Below, one piece after another: positions 25,594-33,387 of a DNA stretch of 44,847 bases. Each line of letters opens with the position of its first letter. Position 1 is the first letter of the stretch. Source of the stretch: an uncultured Prevotella sp. (GTDB taxonomy: Bacteria > Bacteroidota > Bacteroidia > Bacteroidales > Bacteroidaceae). The DNA lies in assembly GCA_946548065.1 (NCBI GenBank), contig CAMNPM010000018.1, forward strand, positions 1 through 44,847. The letters run 5' to 3'. Both the position numbers and the translations under genes were made by a program. Under the pieces are notes generated by a model. It was not told the origin of the DNA, made no database searches, and worked only from the letters and a program-made list of their open reading frames with translations.

Positions 25594-27135
25594 ATGGCAC
25601 AAGAAGACGTTTTTAAGAAAATCGTGAGTCACTGTAAGGAGTATGGATTTGTGTTTCCCTCTAGTGAAATTTACGATGGATTAGGCGCTGTTTATGACTA
25701 CGGTCAGAACGGTGTAGAGTTGAAGAATAACATCAAGCAGTACTGGTGGAAGGCAATGACGATGCTGCACGAGAACATCGTAGGCATTGATTCTGCCATA
25801 TTCATGCATCCCACGATATGGAAGGCCTCTGGTCACGTGGATGCTTTCAATGACCCTCTGATTGACAATCGCGACTCGAAGAAGCGCTATCGCGCTGATG
25901 TCCTGATTGAGGACCAGATAGCCAAGTACGACGAGAAGATTCAGAAGGAGGTGGAGAAGGCCCGCAAGCGTTTTGGCGACTCTTTCGATGAGGCGAAGTA
26001 CCTGGAGACCTCAGAGCGCGTGAAGGAGACCAAGCAGAAGCGCGATGCGCTGCATGAGCGCTATGCTGCTGCTATGCAGGGGCCGGACCTGGACGAGCTG
26101 AAGCAGATTATCCTGGACGAGGAGATTGTATGCCCCATCAGTGGCACCCGCAACTGGACCGATGTGCGCCAGTTCAACCTGATGTTTTCCACCGAGATGG
26201 GTGCTTCGGCCGACGGTTCGATGAAGGTGTATCTGCGTCCGGAGACGGCTCAGGGCATCTTTGTCAACTACCTGAACGTGCAGAAGACGGGTCGCATGAA
26301 GATTCCCTTCGGTATTGCCCAGATTGGTAAGGCTTTCCGTAATGAGATTGTCGCCCGCCAGTTCATCTTCCGCATGCGTGAGTTCGAGCAGATGGAGATG
26401 CAGTTCTTTGTCAAGCCCGGCACTGAGCTGGAGTGGTTCCCCAAGTGGAAGGAGCAGCGTATGGCTTGGCATCTGGCACTGGGCTTCGGAGCGGAGAACT
26501 ATCGTTTCCACGACCACGACAAGCTGGCCCATTATGCCAATGCAGCCACCGATATCGAGTTCAAGATGCCTTTCGGCTTCAAGGAGGTGGAGGGTATCCA
26601 CTCGCGTACCAACTTCGACCTCTCGCAGCATGAGAAGTTCTCGGGCAAGCAGATTAAATACTTCGACCCGCAGACCAACGAGAGCTACACGCCGTTCGTC
26701 ATCGAGACCTCTATCGGCGTAGACCGCATGTTCCTCTCTATCATGTGTCATGCCTTCGAGGAGGAGAAGCTGGAGAATGGCGAGACTCGCACCGTGCTGA
26801 AGCTGCCTGCTGCGCTGGCTCCCGTGAAGTGTGCCGTTATGCCGCTGGTGAAGAAGGACGGGCTGCCTGAGAAGGCCCGCGAGATTATCGACCAGCTGAA
26901 GTTCCACTTCAACTGCCAGTATGACGAGAAGGACTCTATCGGCAAGCGCTATCGTCGTCAGGATGCTATCGGAACGCCCTACTGCGTCACCGTAGATCAC
27001 GACACGCTGCAGGATGGTTGTGTCACGCTGCGTTTCCGCGACACGATGGAGCAGGAGCGCGTAGCCATCAGTGAGCTTAATGGTATTATTGAGGATAAGG
27101 TTAGTATCGTTAGTTTGTTAAAGAAACTGCAGTAG
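25594..27135 (+). CDS. glyS: Glycine--tRNA ligase, single-subunit class II type
   Basis: The 513-residue enzyme is the alpha2-type glycyl-tRNA synthetase (the eukaryote/archaea-like form found in Bacteroidota and many Gram-positives), not the alpha2beta2 type of E. coli. Visible parts are the N-terminal SHCKEYGFVFPSSEIYDGLGAVYDYG, a helical insertion (about 105-165), class II motif 2 around GIAQIGKAFRNEIVARQFIFRMREFEQ, motif 3 in FVIETSIGVDRMFL, and a C-terminal anticodon-binding domain (about 400-513: PVKCAVMPLVKK). Length fits. It charges tRNA-Gly, which links loosely to the glycine cleavage genes elsewhere in the window. The next gene starts on the base after its stop. Confidence 0.96.
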   Translation: MAQEDVFKKIVSHCKEYGFVFPSSEIYDGLGAVYDYGQNGVELKNNIKQYWWKAMTMLHENIVGIDSAIFMHPTIWKASGHVDAFNDPLIDNRDSKKRYRADVLIEDQIAKYDEKIQKEVEKARKRFGDSFDEAKYLETSERVKETKQKRDALHERYAAAMQGPDLDELKQIILDEEIVCPISGTRNWTDVRQFNLMFSTEMGASADGSMKVYLRPETAQGIFVNYLNVQKTGRMKIPFGIAQIGKAFRNEIVARQFIFRMREFEQMEMQFFVKPGTELEWFPKWKEQRMAWHLALGFGAENYRFHDHDKLAHYANAATDIEFKMPFGFKEVEGIHSRTNFDLSQHEKFSGKQIKYFDPQTNESYTPFVIETSIGVDRMFLSIMCHAFEEEKLENGETRTVLKLPAALAPVKCAVMPLVKKDGLPEKAREIIDQLKFHFNCQYDEKDSIGKRYRRQDAIGTPYCVTVDHDTLQDGCVTLRFRDTMEQERVAISELNGIIEDKVSIVSLLKKLQ

Positions 27136-27738
27136 ATGAATTGCAAACTATATTTTATTGCCGCTCTCTCGCTGCTCGGCCTTGTGTCGTGCAGTGAGGA
27201 CAGCGGTGAGGATTTCGACATCAACGAGTGGAAGACCGAGAATGAAACTTATTTCGAGGCACAGTACCAGTCGCATCTGGCAATGACGGGGAAGAGTTTC
27301 ATCCTGCCCAACTGGTCGATGCCCTCCAGCGTGGATGTGAAGAGTCTGCCCCATACCAGTTGCATATTGGTCGACGTGCTGGAAGAGGGCATCGGTGAGG
27401 AAAGTCCTCTCTTTACAGACTCGGTGGAGATTCACTATTCCGGTCGGCTGATTCCCAGCGAATACTACCCTGAGGGATACGAGTTCGACCGCAGCTGGCT
27501 GACAATATTCGACCCGGAGGTGGACCCGCCTGCTAAGTTCGCAGTGACGAACGTGGTGGAGGGCTTCAGCACAGCCCTGCAGCACATGCATCGGGGCGAC
27601 AGGTGGCGAGTCACCGTACCCTATCAGCTGGGATATGGGTCGTCGTCAAGCAACACGACGATTCCGGCTTACAGCGTATTGGTGTTCCAGATTTATTTGT
27701 CCGACTTCTGGCAGTTAGAAAGAGGTGACCGCGATTAG
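27136..27738 (+). CDS. FKBP-type peptidyl-prolyl isomerase lipoprotein
   Basis: The 200-residue protein has a lipoprotein signal (MNCKLYFIAALSLLGLVSC, C19). An FKBP domain fills the C-terminal half: DSVEIHYSGRLIP, YEFDRSW, KFAVTNVVEGFSTALQHMHRGDRWRVTVPYQLGYGSS and a closing hydrophobic strand SVLVFQIYLSDFW. It should assist folding in the periplasm or at the outer-membrane inner face. Its ATG directly abuts the glyS TAG with no spacer, so it depends on the glyS transcript. Its TAG overlaps the stop of the converging EamA gene (shared TTAG). Confidence 0.9.
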   Translation: MNCKLYFIAALSLLGLVSCSEDSGEDFDINEWKTENETYFEAQYQSHLAMTGKSFILPNWSMPSSVDVKSLPHTSCILVDVLEEGIGEESPLFTDSVEIHYSGRLIPSEYYPEGYEFDRSWLTIFDPEVDPPAKFAVTNVVEGFSTALQHMHRGDRWRVTVPYQLGYGSSSSNTTIPAYSVLVFQIYLSDFWQLERGDRD

Positions 27739-28670
27739 GCAGTCACCTCTTTCTTTTCCTTCTCCCTTTCCAAATCAGCTCTCGACTTCGACTTCGTCAC
27801 CAGCCATACGCCGCTGAACACTAATACCACAGCCAGCGCGTGGGTGGGCTTCAGTATGCCTATGCCCATCAGCAGCGAAGCCGCCACGGAGACGATGGGC
27901 TGCACGTAGTTGTAGACGCTGACCACCGTAGGGCGCAGGGTGCGCTGGCCAATCATGGTGAGTATGTAACACGCGAAGGTGCCTATAACCACCACGTAGG
28001 CCACCTCCCACCACGTAGCAGCAGGTATGGGCTGGCTCACCACCTCGCTGACATGACTGAAGGTGAAGGGCAGCAGGATGAGCGTAGCCCACGAGAACAT
28101 ATACTTGTTGATGGTGAACACGTTATAGCGCCGGATGAGCGGATTGAACAGCGACAGGTAGAGGGCGAACGAGAATTGCGCGAACAGGCACAGCAGGTCG
28201 CCCCGGATGTCGCCCACCTTGCCGTCGGCATGAGCCGCCGAGGTCAGGATCAGCATCAGCGCACCGCTGCATCCCATCAGCACGCCCAGCGCCTTCTTGC
28301 CCGTGATGGGCTCCTTCAGAATCAGTGCCGACAGGATCATGGCGAAGATAGGCATCGATGTCGTCACGATGGAGGCATTGATGGGCGACGTGATGCTGAG
28401 CCCCAGCGTATAGCAGCACTGGTTGCACACCAGTCCGAACACCGCAGCCCCGATGAACATCAACTTGTCCTTCCGCGGCACATGCTCCCTGGGCGCAAAG
28501 AAGCTTGCCAGCAGAAACAGCAGACATGCCCCCACCACGCGGAAGGTCACCATCGTGATGCCGTCGAAGCCATGCGTCATGGCGTCCTTGCCCACAGGAG
28601 CCATCAGACCCCATCCGGCGCAGGCCCCAAACATACTCAGATGCGCTATGAGCGCCTTATTTTCCTTCAT
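27735..28670 (-). CDS. EamA/DMT-family transporter, 311 aa
   Basis: Start at 28670 (MKENKALIAHLSMFGACAGWG) is preferred over a TTG 30 bases upstream because it fits the family. The protein has ten hydrophobic segments forming two EamA repeats. The first contains MAPVGKDAMTHG and the TSPINASIVTTSMPIFAMILSALILKEPI stretch; the second contains YNYVQPIVSVAASLLMGIGI. These are typical of drug/metabolite exporters of the inner membrane. The substrate is unknown. A short basic tail (KSKSRADLEREKEKKE) ends the protein. A -7 box lies at 28709-28716. It converges on the FKBP gene with overlapping stop codons. Confidence 0.88.
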   Translation of the reverse strand: MKENKALIAHLSMFGACAGWGLMAPVGKDAMTHGFDGITMVTFRVVGACLLFLLASFFAPREHVPRKDKLMFIGAAVFGLVCNQCCYTLGLSITSPINASIVTTSMPIFAMILSALILKEPITGKKALGVLMGCSGALMLILTSAAHADGKVGDIRGDLLCLFAQFSFALYLSLFNPLIRRYNVFTINKYMFSWATLILLPFTFSHVSEVVSQPIPAATWWEVAYVVVIGTFACYILTMIGQRTLRPTVVSVYNYVQPIVSVAASLLMGIGILKPTHALAVVLVFSGVWLVTKSKSRADLEREKEKKEVTA

Positions 28671-28708
28671 CGCTGCTAATACTATGATATCCGATTTCAA
28701 ATTTTCGG

Positions 28709-28716
28709 CAAAGGTA
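28709..28716 (-). promoter_or_regulatory. Promoter -7 box for the EamA transporter
   Basis: CAAAGGTA on the plus strand (TACCTTTG on the minus), 38 bases before the chosen ATG at 28670. Confidence 0.65.
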
Positions 28717-28931
28717 CTAAAAGTTCATCGCTTTTGCAAATGTTCAGTCAGGAAATCTGCCTTCCCCTTCTTCTTCTGGAACACAAAGGCACAATGACAC
28801 AAAGCTTTTTCCCTTGTTAGAAACCCTGCCGACACCCCTCGGGACGTTTTCTTAAAAGTTTTCCTCTGCACTCACGAGAAAGGGGTAGAGGATCTTTTTT
28901 TGCGCTGAACGAGAAAATAGGAAGGGATTTA

Positions 28932-28963
28932 TTTGGTTTTCTGCGCGATTCTTCGTACCTTCG
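28932..28963 (+). promoter_or_regulatory. Promoter of the ATPase-DUF4435 pair
   Basis: TTTG at 28932-28935 and TACCTTCG at 28956-28963, spacer 20. The -7 box has one departure from consensus (C for T), which suggests weaker or regulated expression. The ATG follows at 28985. Confidence 0.55.
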
Positions 28964-28984
28964 CGTCAGTAAAAACTTACGACT

Positions 28985-29788
28985 ATGAAGTATGCAACCT
29001 GTATTAAGCAGATAGAGATCGACTCTCTGTGGAGTGGCAAGAAGCACATCCTGTGGACGCTGGACCCCCAGGTGAACATCCTGAGCGGCATCAACGGCGT
29101 GGGCAAGTCGACCATCCTGAACAAGATATTCCGTAGTATCAATACCAACGGTGACCTGCAGAACCACCTGCTGAAGGGCGTACACATCATCGCCGACCCC
29201 GAGGATGCCACCCACGTGCGCTTCGACATCATCCGTTCGCTGGACTCGCCCGTGCTCGACCTGGAGACGATGAATCTGGTGGACTCGCGCATCAGGAGTG
29301 CGCTCGACTTCCAGCTCTACCACCTGCAGCGCAAGTATCTGGACTATCAGGTGAACATCGGCAACCGCATCATTGCCGAACTGCAACGGGGCAACACCGA
29401 GGCGGCGCAGCAGCTGTCGGAATCGAAGAAGCGATTCCAGGACATGGTGGACGACTTGTTTGCAGAGACGGGCAAGAAAATCGTGCGTACCGAAAACGAG
29501 ATACGCTTCTCGCAGATTGGCGAGACGCTGGTGCCCTATCAGCTGTCGAGCGGCGAGAAGCAGATGCTCGCCATCCTGCTCACCGTGCTCGTGGAGGACC
29601 AGCAGCCCTACGTGCTCTTCATGGACGAGCCCGAGGTGAGCCTGCACATCGAGTGGCAGAAGCGGCTCGTCGACCTCATCATTGAGCTGAACCCGCACGT
29701 GCAGATAATCCTCACCACCCACTCGCCGGCCGTCATCATGAACGGCTGGGCTGATAAGGTCACGGAGGTCAGCGACATCACGGTCTAG
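28985..29788 (+). CDS. AAA/ABC-type ATPase (AAA_21-like), partner of a DUF4435 protein
   Basis: The 267-residue ATPase has an ABC-like head: Walker A GINGVGKS (35-42), an arginine-rich helical insertion (about 100-170), an ABC-like signature LSSGEKQMLAILL (187-199), Walker B YVLFMDEPEVSLH (209-221) with the catalytic Glu, and a switch His in LTTHSP (243-248). It has no membrane segment, so it is not a transporter. This plan is shared by OLD, RecF-like and PARIS AriA-type ATPases; AriA and OLD proteins are usually longer. The next gene encodes a DUF4435 protein, the same family as PARIS AriB. The two genes are joined by a 9-base repeat array. I infer an anti-phage or DNA-surveillance pair; a housekeeping role conserved in Bacteroidales is the main alternative. 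Confidence 0.85.
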   Translation: MKYATCIKQIEIDSLWSGKKHILWTLDPQVNILSGINGVGKSTILNKIFRSINTNGDLQNHLLKGVHIIADPEDATHVRFDIIRSLDSPVLDLETMNLVDSRIRSALDFQLYHLQRKYLDYQVNIGNRIIAELQRGNTEAAQQLSESKKRFQDMVDDLFAETGKKIVRTENEIRFSQIGETLVPYQLSSGEKQMLAILLTVLVEDQQPYVLFMDEPEVSLHIEWQKRLVDLIIELNPHVQIILTTHSPAVIMNGWADKVTEVSDITV

Positions 29789-29847
29789 TATTCCTAGTAT
29801 CCCTAGTATTCCTAGTATTCCTAGTATTCCTAGTATGCCTAGTAAAT
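29785..29847. repeat. 9-bp tandem repeat spanning stop and start codons
   Basis: Seven 9-base units based on CTAGTATTC (29785 onwards); units 1, 3, 4 and 5 are identical, units 2 and 6 have one change, and the last is degenerate. The ATPase TAG stop (29786-29788) lies in unit 1 and the ATG of the DUF4435 gene (29835) in unit 6. Because the unit is a multiple of three, copy-number change alters only the spacing. Confidence 0.92.
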
Positions 29848-30848
29848 TAAAAGATAATCTCAGCAGCAGCTATTTCGAGGCGGCCAACCGGCTGACCTCC
29901 AAGACGGCCCGTCGCCGTATCGTGGCCTATGTCGAGAGCTACGACGACATCTATTTTTGGCGCACGGTGCTGAGCCGATTCGAGAACAGCGAGCGATACT
30001 TCGAGGTGATGCTGCCCTCGCACCAGCGACTGGAGCGAGGCAAGAAGTCGGTGCTGATGAATTTCGTGGGCGACCGCATCGGACCCGACATGATAGCCTG
30101 CGTGGATGCCGACTACGATTACTTGCTCCAGGGGGCTACACCACAGTCCAAAAAGGTAGTTGGCAGCCCCTATGTGTTCCACACCTATGCCTATGCCATC
30201 GAGAATATGCAGTGCTATGCCCCGTCGCTGCACGACACCTGTGTGGCGGTGACGCTCAACGACCATCGCATCTTCGACTTCCAGGAATATCTCCGGCAGT
30301 ATTCAGAGGCTATCTTTCCCCTGTTCGTCTGGTCAGTGTGGGCATACCGGGCTGGCAAGCACAACAAGTTCTCGCTCTCAGACTTCAATCGCGTGACCGA
30401 CCCTGGGGGCTTCAATATTTTTGAACCGGGTTACTCCATCGAACACCTACGGCGCAAGGTGGGCGTGAAGGTACGACAGCTACAGGCAGAATATCCCGGC
30501 AACAAGGAGGAATACCTTCGCACCAAAGAGACCATCAAGGCATTGGGCGTCACACCACAGACCACTTATCTCTATATCCAGGGACATCATCTGTTCGACA
30601 CCGTCGTCGTGCCAATATTAAATAAGGTGTGCAACCGGCTGCGCCAGGAACGGCAGGATGAGATTGCCCGCACGGCGCGCCATCACCAGCAGAAGCGCAA
30701 CGAAATGTCGTGCTACGAACATTCGCTGCAGGACATCCGTCAGATGTTGAAGAAGAATACGGGCTATCAGCTGTCGCCGCAGTTTGAGCGCATCCAAAAC
30801 GATATCAGTCAGTATCTCACGAAAGAAGAAAAGTTCCCGGAAACATAG
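29835..30848 (+). CDS. DUF4435 (Toprim-like) protein, AriB-like candidate nuclease
   Basis: The 337-residue protein has the DUF4435 pattern: AYVESYDDIYFWRTVL (31-46) gives the Toprim-type Glu (E34) with D38, and IACVDADYDYLL (87-98) gives the Asp cluster D91, D93, D95 expected to bind Mg2+. Then comes a phrase on the Tyr/His-rich HTYAYAIENMQCY typical of the family, and a charged helical C-terminus (about 260-337). No signal peptide is present. In PARIS, AriB (DUF4435) is a Toprim ribonuclease held by the AriA ATPase and released when a phage anti-restriction protein is sensed. The order ATPase then DUF4435 is the same here. Function as toxin/effector is inference. The ATG sits inside the repeat array and no Shine-Dalgarno is seen. 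Confidence 0.82.
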   Translation: MPSKLKDNLSSSYFEAANRLTSKTARRRIVAYVESYDDIYFWRTVLSRFENSERYFEVMLPSHQRLERGKKSVLMNFVGDRIGPDMIACVDADYDYLLQGATPQSKKVVGSPYVFHTYAYAIENMQCYAPSLHDTCVAVTLNDHRIFDFQEYLRQYSEAIFPLFVWSVWAYRAGKHNKFSLSDFNRVTDPGGFNIFEPGYSIEHLRRKVGVKVRQLQAEYPGNKEEYLRTKETIKALGVTPQTTYLYIQGHHLFDTVVVPILNKVCNRLRQERQDEIARTARHHQQKRNEMSCYEHSLQDIRQMLKKNTGYQLSPQFERIQNDISQYLTKEEKFPET

Positions 30849-30855
30849 CCGTTTC

Positions 30856-31755
30856 TCACGACAGGATATATGTCTCCAGGAATTTCACCGTTCCCTCCGT
30901 ATTTACCTCCTGGGTCGATGCGGGCAGCAGTATCGTCTCGCCAGCCTGGAAATCTACCTGCTCACCATCAATCGTCAGCCTTCCTTGGCCCTTCAGCCCG
31001 ATGAGGACGACGAAGGAGTCGAGCTCAGAGTAGTCGATGGTCATGGGCTCGGTGAGGTCGTAGACGGCGGTGTTGAAGTATGGGCACTCCACCAGCAGCT
31101 GGCCTTCGTTCTTCACGGGCGTGTACTGCTGACGATAGTCGGGCAATACGCTGTAGTTGATGCTCTCCGCAGCCTCCTTGGTATGCAGCTGGCGCAGGTT
31201 GCCGTCCTTGTCGCGACGTCCGTAGTCGTAGATGCGATAGGTCACGTCGCTGGTCTGCTGAATCTCGGCCAGATAGCAGCCGGCACCGATGGCATGGATG
31301 CGCCCGGCAGGAATGAAGAAGCAGTCGCCTTCCTTCACGCTGTATTGTGCCAGCGCATCGCAGATGGTATCGTTCTCGACCATTGCCTTATACTGTTCGG
31401 GAGTAATCTGCATCTTCAGACCGTTGTAGAGCTTGGCCGTAGGCTGCGAGTCCATCACGTACCACATCTCCGTCTTGCCGCGCGGCTTGCCCTGCCGGTG
31501 GGCTATCTCGTCGGTGGGATGCACCTGAATGCTCAGGTCCTGATGGGCATCGATGAACTTGATGAGCAGGGGAAACTCATCGCCGAAGCGCTGATAGTTG
31601 GCCTCGCCCACCAGAGCGGCTTTCTCTTCTCTTACTATTTCGTTAAGACTCTTTCCGTCGCAGGCGGTCTCGTTGTCGGCCACACCGCTGATCTGCCAGC
31701 TCTCTGTACCCCAGATGAGGGTCTTCAGAAGGGGAGTGAATTTGTAGTAGTTCAT
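30856..31755 (-). CDS. manA: Class I mannose-6-phosphate isomerase, short type
   Basis: The 299-residue enzyme has the zinc-binding cupin motif QVHPTDEIAHRQGKPRGKTE (one His pair and Glu), then EMWYVMD, and IPAGRIHAIGAG with a further His. It interconverts mannose 6-phosphate and fructose 6-phosphate, feeding GDP-mannose and mannose use. The length fits the short class seen in Bacillus and Bacteroidota. It is last in the minus-strand series dxs-trkA-trkH-manA, 171 bases after trkH, but those bases are almost entirely an octamer array with no clear promoter. It converges with the DUF4435 gene, only 7 bases apart. Confidence 0.92.
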   Translation of the reverse strand: MNYYKFTPLLKTLIWGTESWQISGVADNETACDGKSLNEIVREEKAALVGEANYQRFGDEFPLLIKFIDAHQDLSIQVHPTDEIAHRQGKPRGKTEMWYVMDSQPTAKLYNGLKMQITPEQYKAMVENDTICDALAQYSVKEGDCFFIPAGRIHAIGAGCYLAEIQQTSDVTYRIYDYGRRDKDGNLRQLHTKEAAESINYSVLPDYRQQYTPVKNEGQLLVECPYFNTAVYDLTEPMTIDYSELDSFVVLIGLKGQGRLTIDGEQVDFQAGETILLPASTQEVNTEGTVKFLETYILS

Positions 31756-31769
31756 TTTTTTTCTTTTGG

Positions 31770-31921
31770 CGATATTTCGATGTTTCGATATTTCGATATT
31801 TCGATGTTTCGATGTCTCGATATTTCGATGTCTCGATGTCTCGATGTCTCGATGTCTCGATGTCTCGATATTTCGATGTCTCGATGTCTCGATGTCTCGA
31901 TGTCTCGATGTCTCGATATTT
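31770..31921. repeat. Octamer tandem array, 19 x 8 bp
   Basis: Nineteen uninterrupted 8-base units, CGAT followed by ATTT, GTTT or GTCT. In plus-strand order: ATTT, GTTT, ATTT, ATTT, GTTT, GTCT, ATTT, then five GTCT, ATTT, five GTCT, ATTT. The two identical blocks of one ATTT unit plus five GTCT units (48 bases) show a higher-order duplication. The array fills the gap between manA and trkH. Confidence 0.95.
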
Positions 31922-31926
31922 CGGGT

Positions 31927-33387
31927 TTAGTTGTCTTTCCAGAATGCCCGGGTGAAGAGCACCAGCACGCTCATGATTTCCAGACGGCCCACGAGCATCA
32001 GGAACGAACAGGTCCACTTGATGTATTGCGGCAGCTCGCCCCACGACAACACGGGGCCAATCTCAGTGGTCAGCGAAGCCCCCACATTGCTGATGCAGCT
32101 CAGCGCAATGACGATGGCGTTGGTCGTGTCAATGCCTGCTGCAATCATGATGGTTGTTGATATCGCCACCATGAAGGTGAAGATGGCAAAGAATGCCAGC
32201 AGTGTCGACAGCTTCTGTTGCGACACTGTCTGTCCGTTAATCTTGACGGGCAGTACGGCATTGGGGTGGAGGATGCGCTGGAACTCGTTGAGCAGCACCT
32301 TGAATATCATCACCAGTCGGATGCACTTGAATCCGCCCGTCGTCGAACCAGAGCAGGCTCCAAAAAACATCAGGGTGCCCATGACGACCCACGTGATGTG
32401 TGGCCACATTGCCGCATCGTCGTTGAAGATGCCCGTAGTGGTCATCGATGAGACGACGTGGAACAGTGAGGAGCGGAAGGCCCGTTCTGGTCCGTAGCCG
32501 TTGCGCGTCATCAGCAAGTACATGATGAATGTGGTGGCTGCCACAATCAGAAAGATGTATAGCTTGAATTCCGAGCTCTTGAACAGTGCTCCCACCCTCA
32601 GTTTGAAGATAGCCAGATAGAGCATGGCGAAATTGATACCCGCCAGGAATTGGAATATCACCGATACATATTCGATAGAGGCCGAGTTGAAGTAGGTCGT
32701 TGAGTCGTTATGTGTCGAGAATCCGCCCGTCGCAGTGGTGGTCATCGAGTAGTTGATGCTGTCGAACCAGTCCATGCCGCACAGGTAGAACGACAGCATA
32801 CAGGCAATGGTCAGTCCCAGATAGATGGTCCATATCCACTTGGCCATCGTCGACAGGCGGGGATGCATCTTCGAGCGCATCGGGCCAGTGGCTTCAGCGG
32901 CAAACACTTTCACGCTGCCGCTACCCACCATCGACGGCAGGATGGCGATGGTGAAGAACACGATACCCAAACCTCCTATCCACTGTGTCTGTGTGCGCCA
33001 ATAGAGAATGCCGTGCGGAAGCCATTCCACGCTGTTCAGAATCGAGGCTCCCGTGGTGGTGAATCCCGACATCGTCTCAAAGAAGGCATCAGTGATGTTG
33101 GTGATATAGCCTCCGATGACGTACGGCATCATACCGAAGAAGGTGAATACCACCCAGGTGGCGGTGACCAGCAGATAACTGTCTCTGCGGCTCAGGTTAT
33201 TGTTAGCATTGCGCCCCATGTATTTGAAGACAAAGGCGGCACTGATGGTCAGCAGTGTGGAGATGAGGAACGGCATCATGTCGTCTTCGCCGTAGAAGAT
33301 GGAGATGGCGACGCAGATGCCCAGCAAAGTACCCAGCAGGAACAGCAGCGAGCCGATAATCTTATATACCAGGGGCAGGTTTACCAT
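31927..33387 (-). CDS. trkH: TrkH family potassium uptake protein
   Basis: The 486-residue inner-membrane protein has the four M1-P-M2 repeats of the TrkH/KtrB family. Visible signs are GFTTTGASIL (first filter-like loop), TATGGFSTHN, VSSMTTTGIFN and CISNVGASLTTEIGP, each ending with the conserved Gly of the K+ filter, and ACSGSTTGGFK in the gating region. It forms the K+ channel/symporter that works with TrkA. Its start overlaps the trkA stop by 7 bases. The octamer array begins 6 bases after its stop. Confidence 0.94.
   Translation of the reverse strand: MVNLPLVYKIIGSLLFLLGTLLGICVAISIFYGEDDMMPFLISTLLTISAAFVFKYMGRNANNNLSRRDSYLLVTATWVVFTFFGMMPYVIGGYITNITDAFFETMSGFTTTGASILNSVEWLPHGILYWRTQTQWIGGLGIVFFTIAILPSMVGSGSVKVFAAEATGPMRSKMHPRLSTMAKWIWTIYLGLTIACMLSFYLCGMDWFDSINYSMTTTATGGFSTHNDSTTYFNSASIEYVSVIFQFLAGINFAMLYLAIFKLRVGALFKSSEFKLYIFLIVAATTFIMYLLMTRNGYGPERAFRSSLFHVVSSMTTTGIFNDDAAMWPHITWVVMGTLMFFGACSGSTTGGFKCIRLVMIFKVLLNEFQRILHPNAVLPVKINGQTVSQQKLSTLLAFFAIFTFMVAISTTIMIAAGIDTTNAIVIALSCISNVGASLTTEIGPVLSWGELPQYIKWTCSFLMLVGRLEIMSVLVLFTRAFWKDN

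Larger units (their letters stand above)
28671..28984. other. Divergent intergenic region, EamA gene and ATPase gene
   Basis: The region holds a minus-strand TACCTTTG box (28709-28716) and a plus-strand promoter-like pair (28932-28963). Between them I see no gene, RNA fold or strong repeat, only a weakly repeated ACACAAAG (28781-28804) and a T run near 28895. Confidence 0.5.

Noticed and set aside
31770..31921. Octamer array considered as a CRISPR array
   Set aside because: Units are 8 bases, contiguous, with no spacers and no cas genes near.
31643..32044. Minus-strand frame with RDIETSKY-type 8-residue repeats
   Set aside because: It is a translation of the octamer DNA array between two fragments of other frames; no start context.
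30784..32160. 458-residue frame running opposite manA through the octamer array into trkH
   Set aside because: It depends on the absence of stops in the repeat; both flanking genes are well supported on the other strand.
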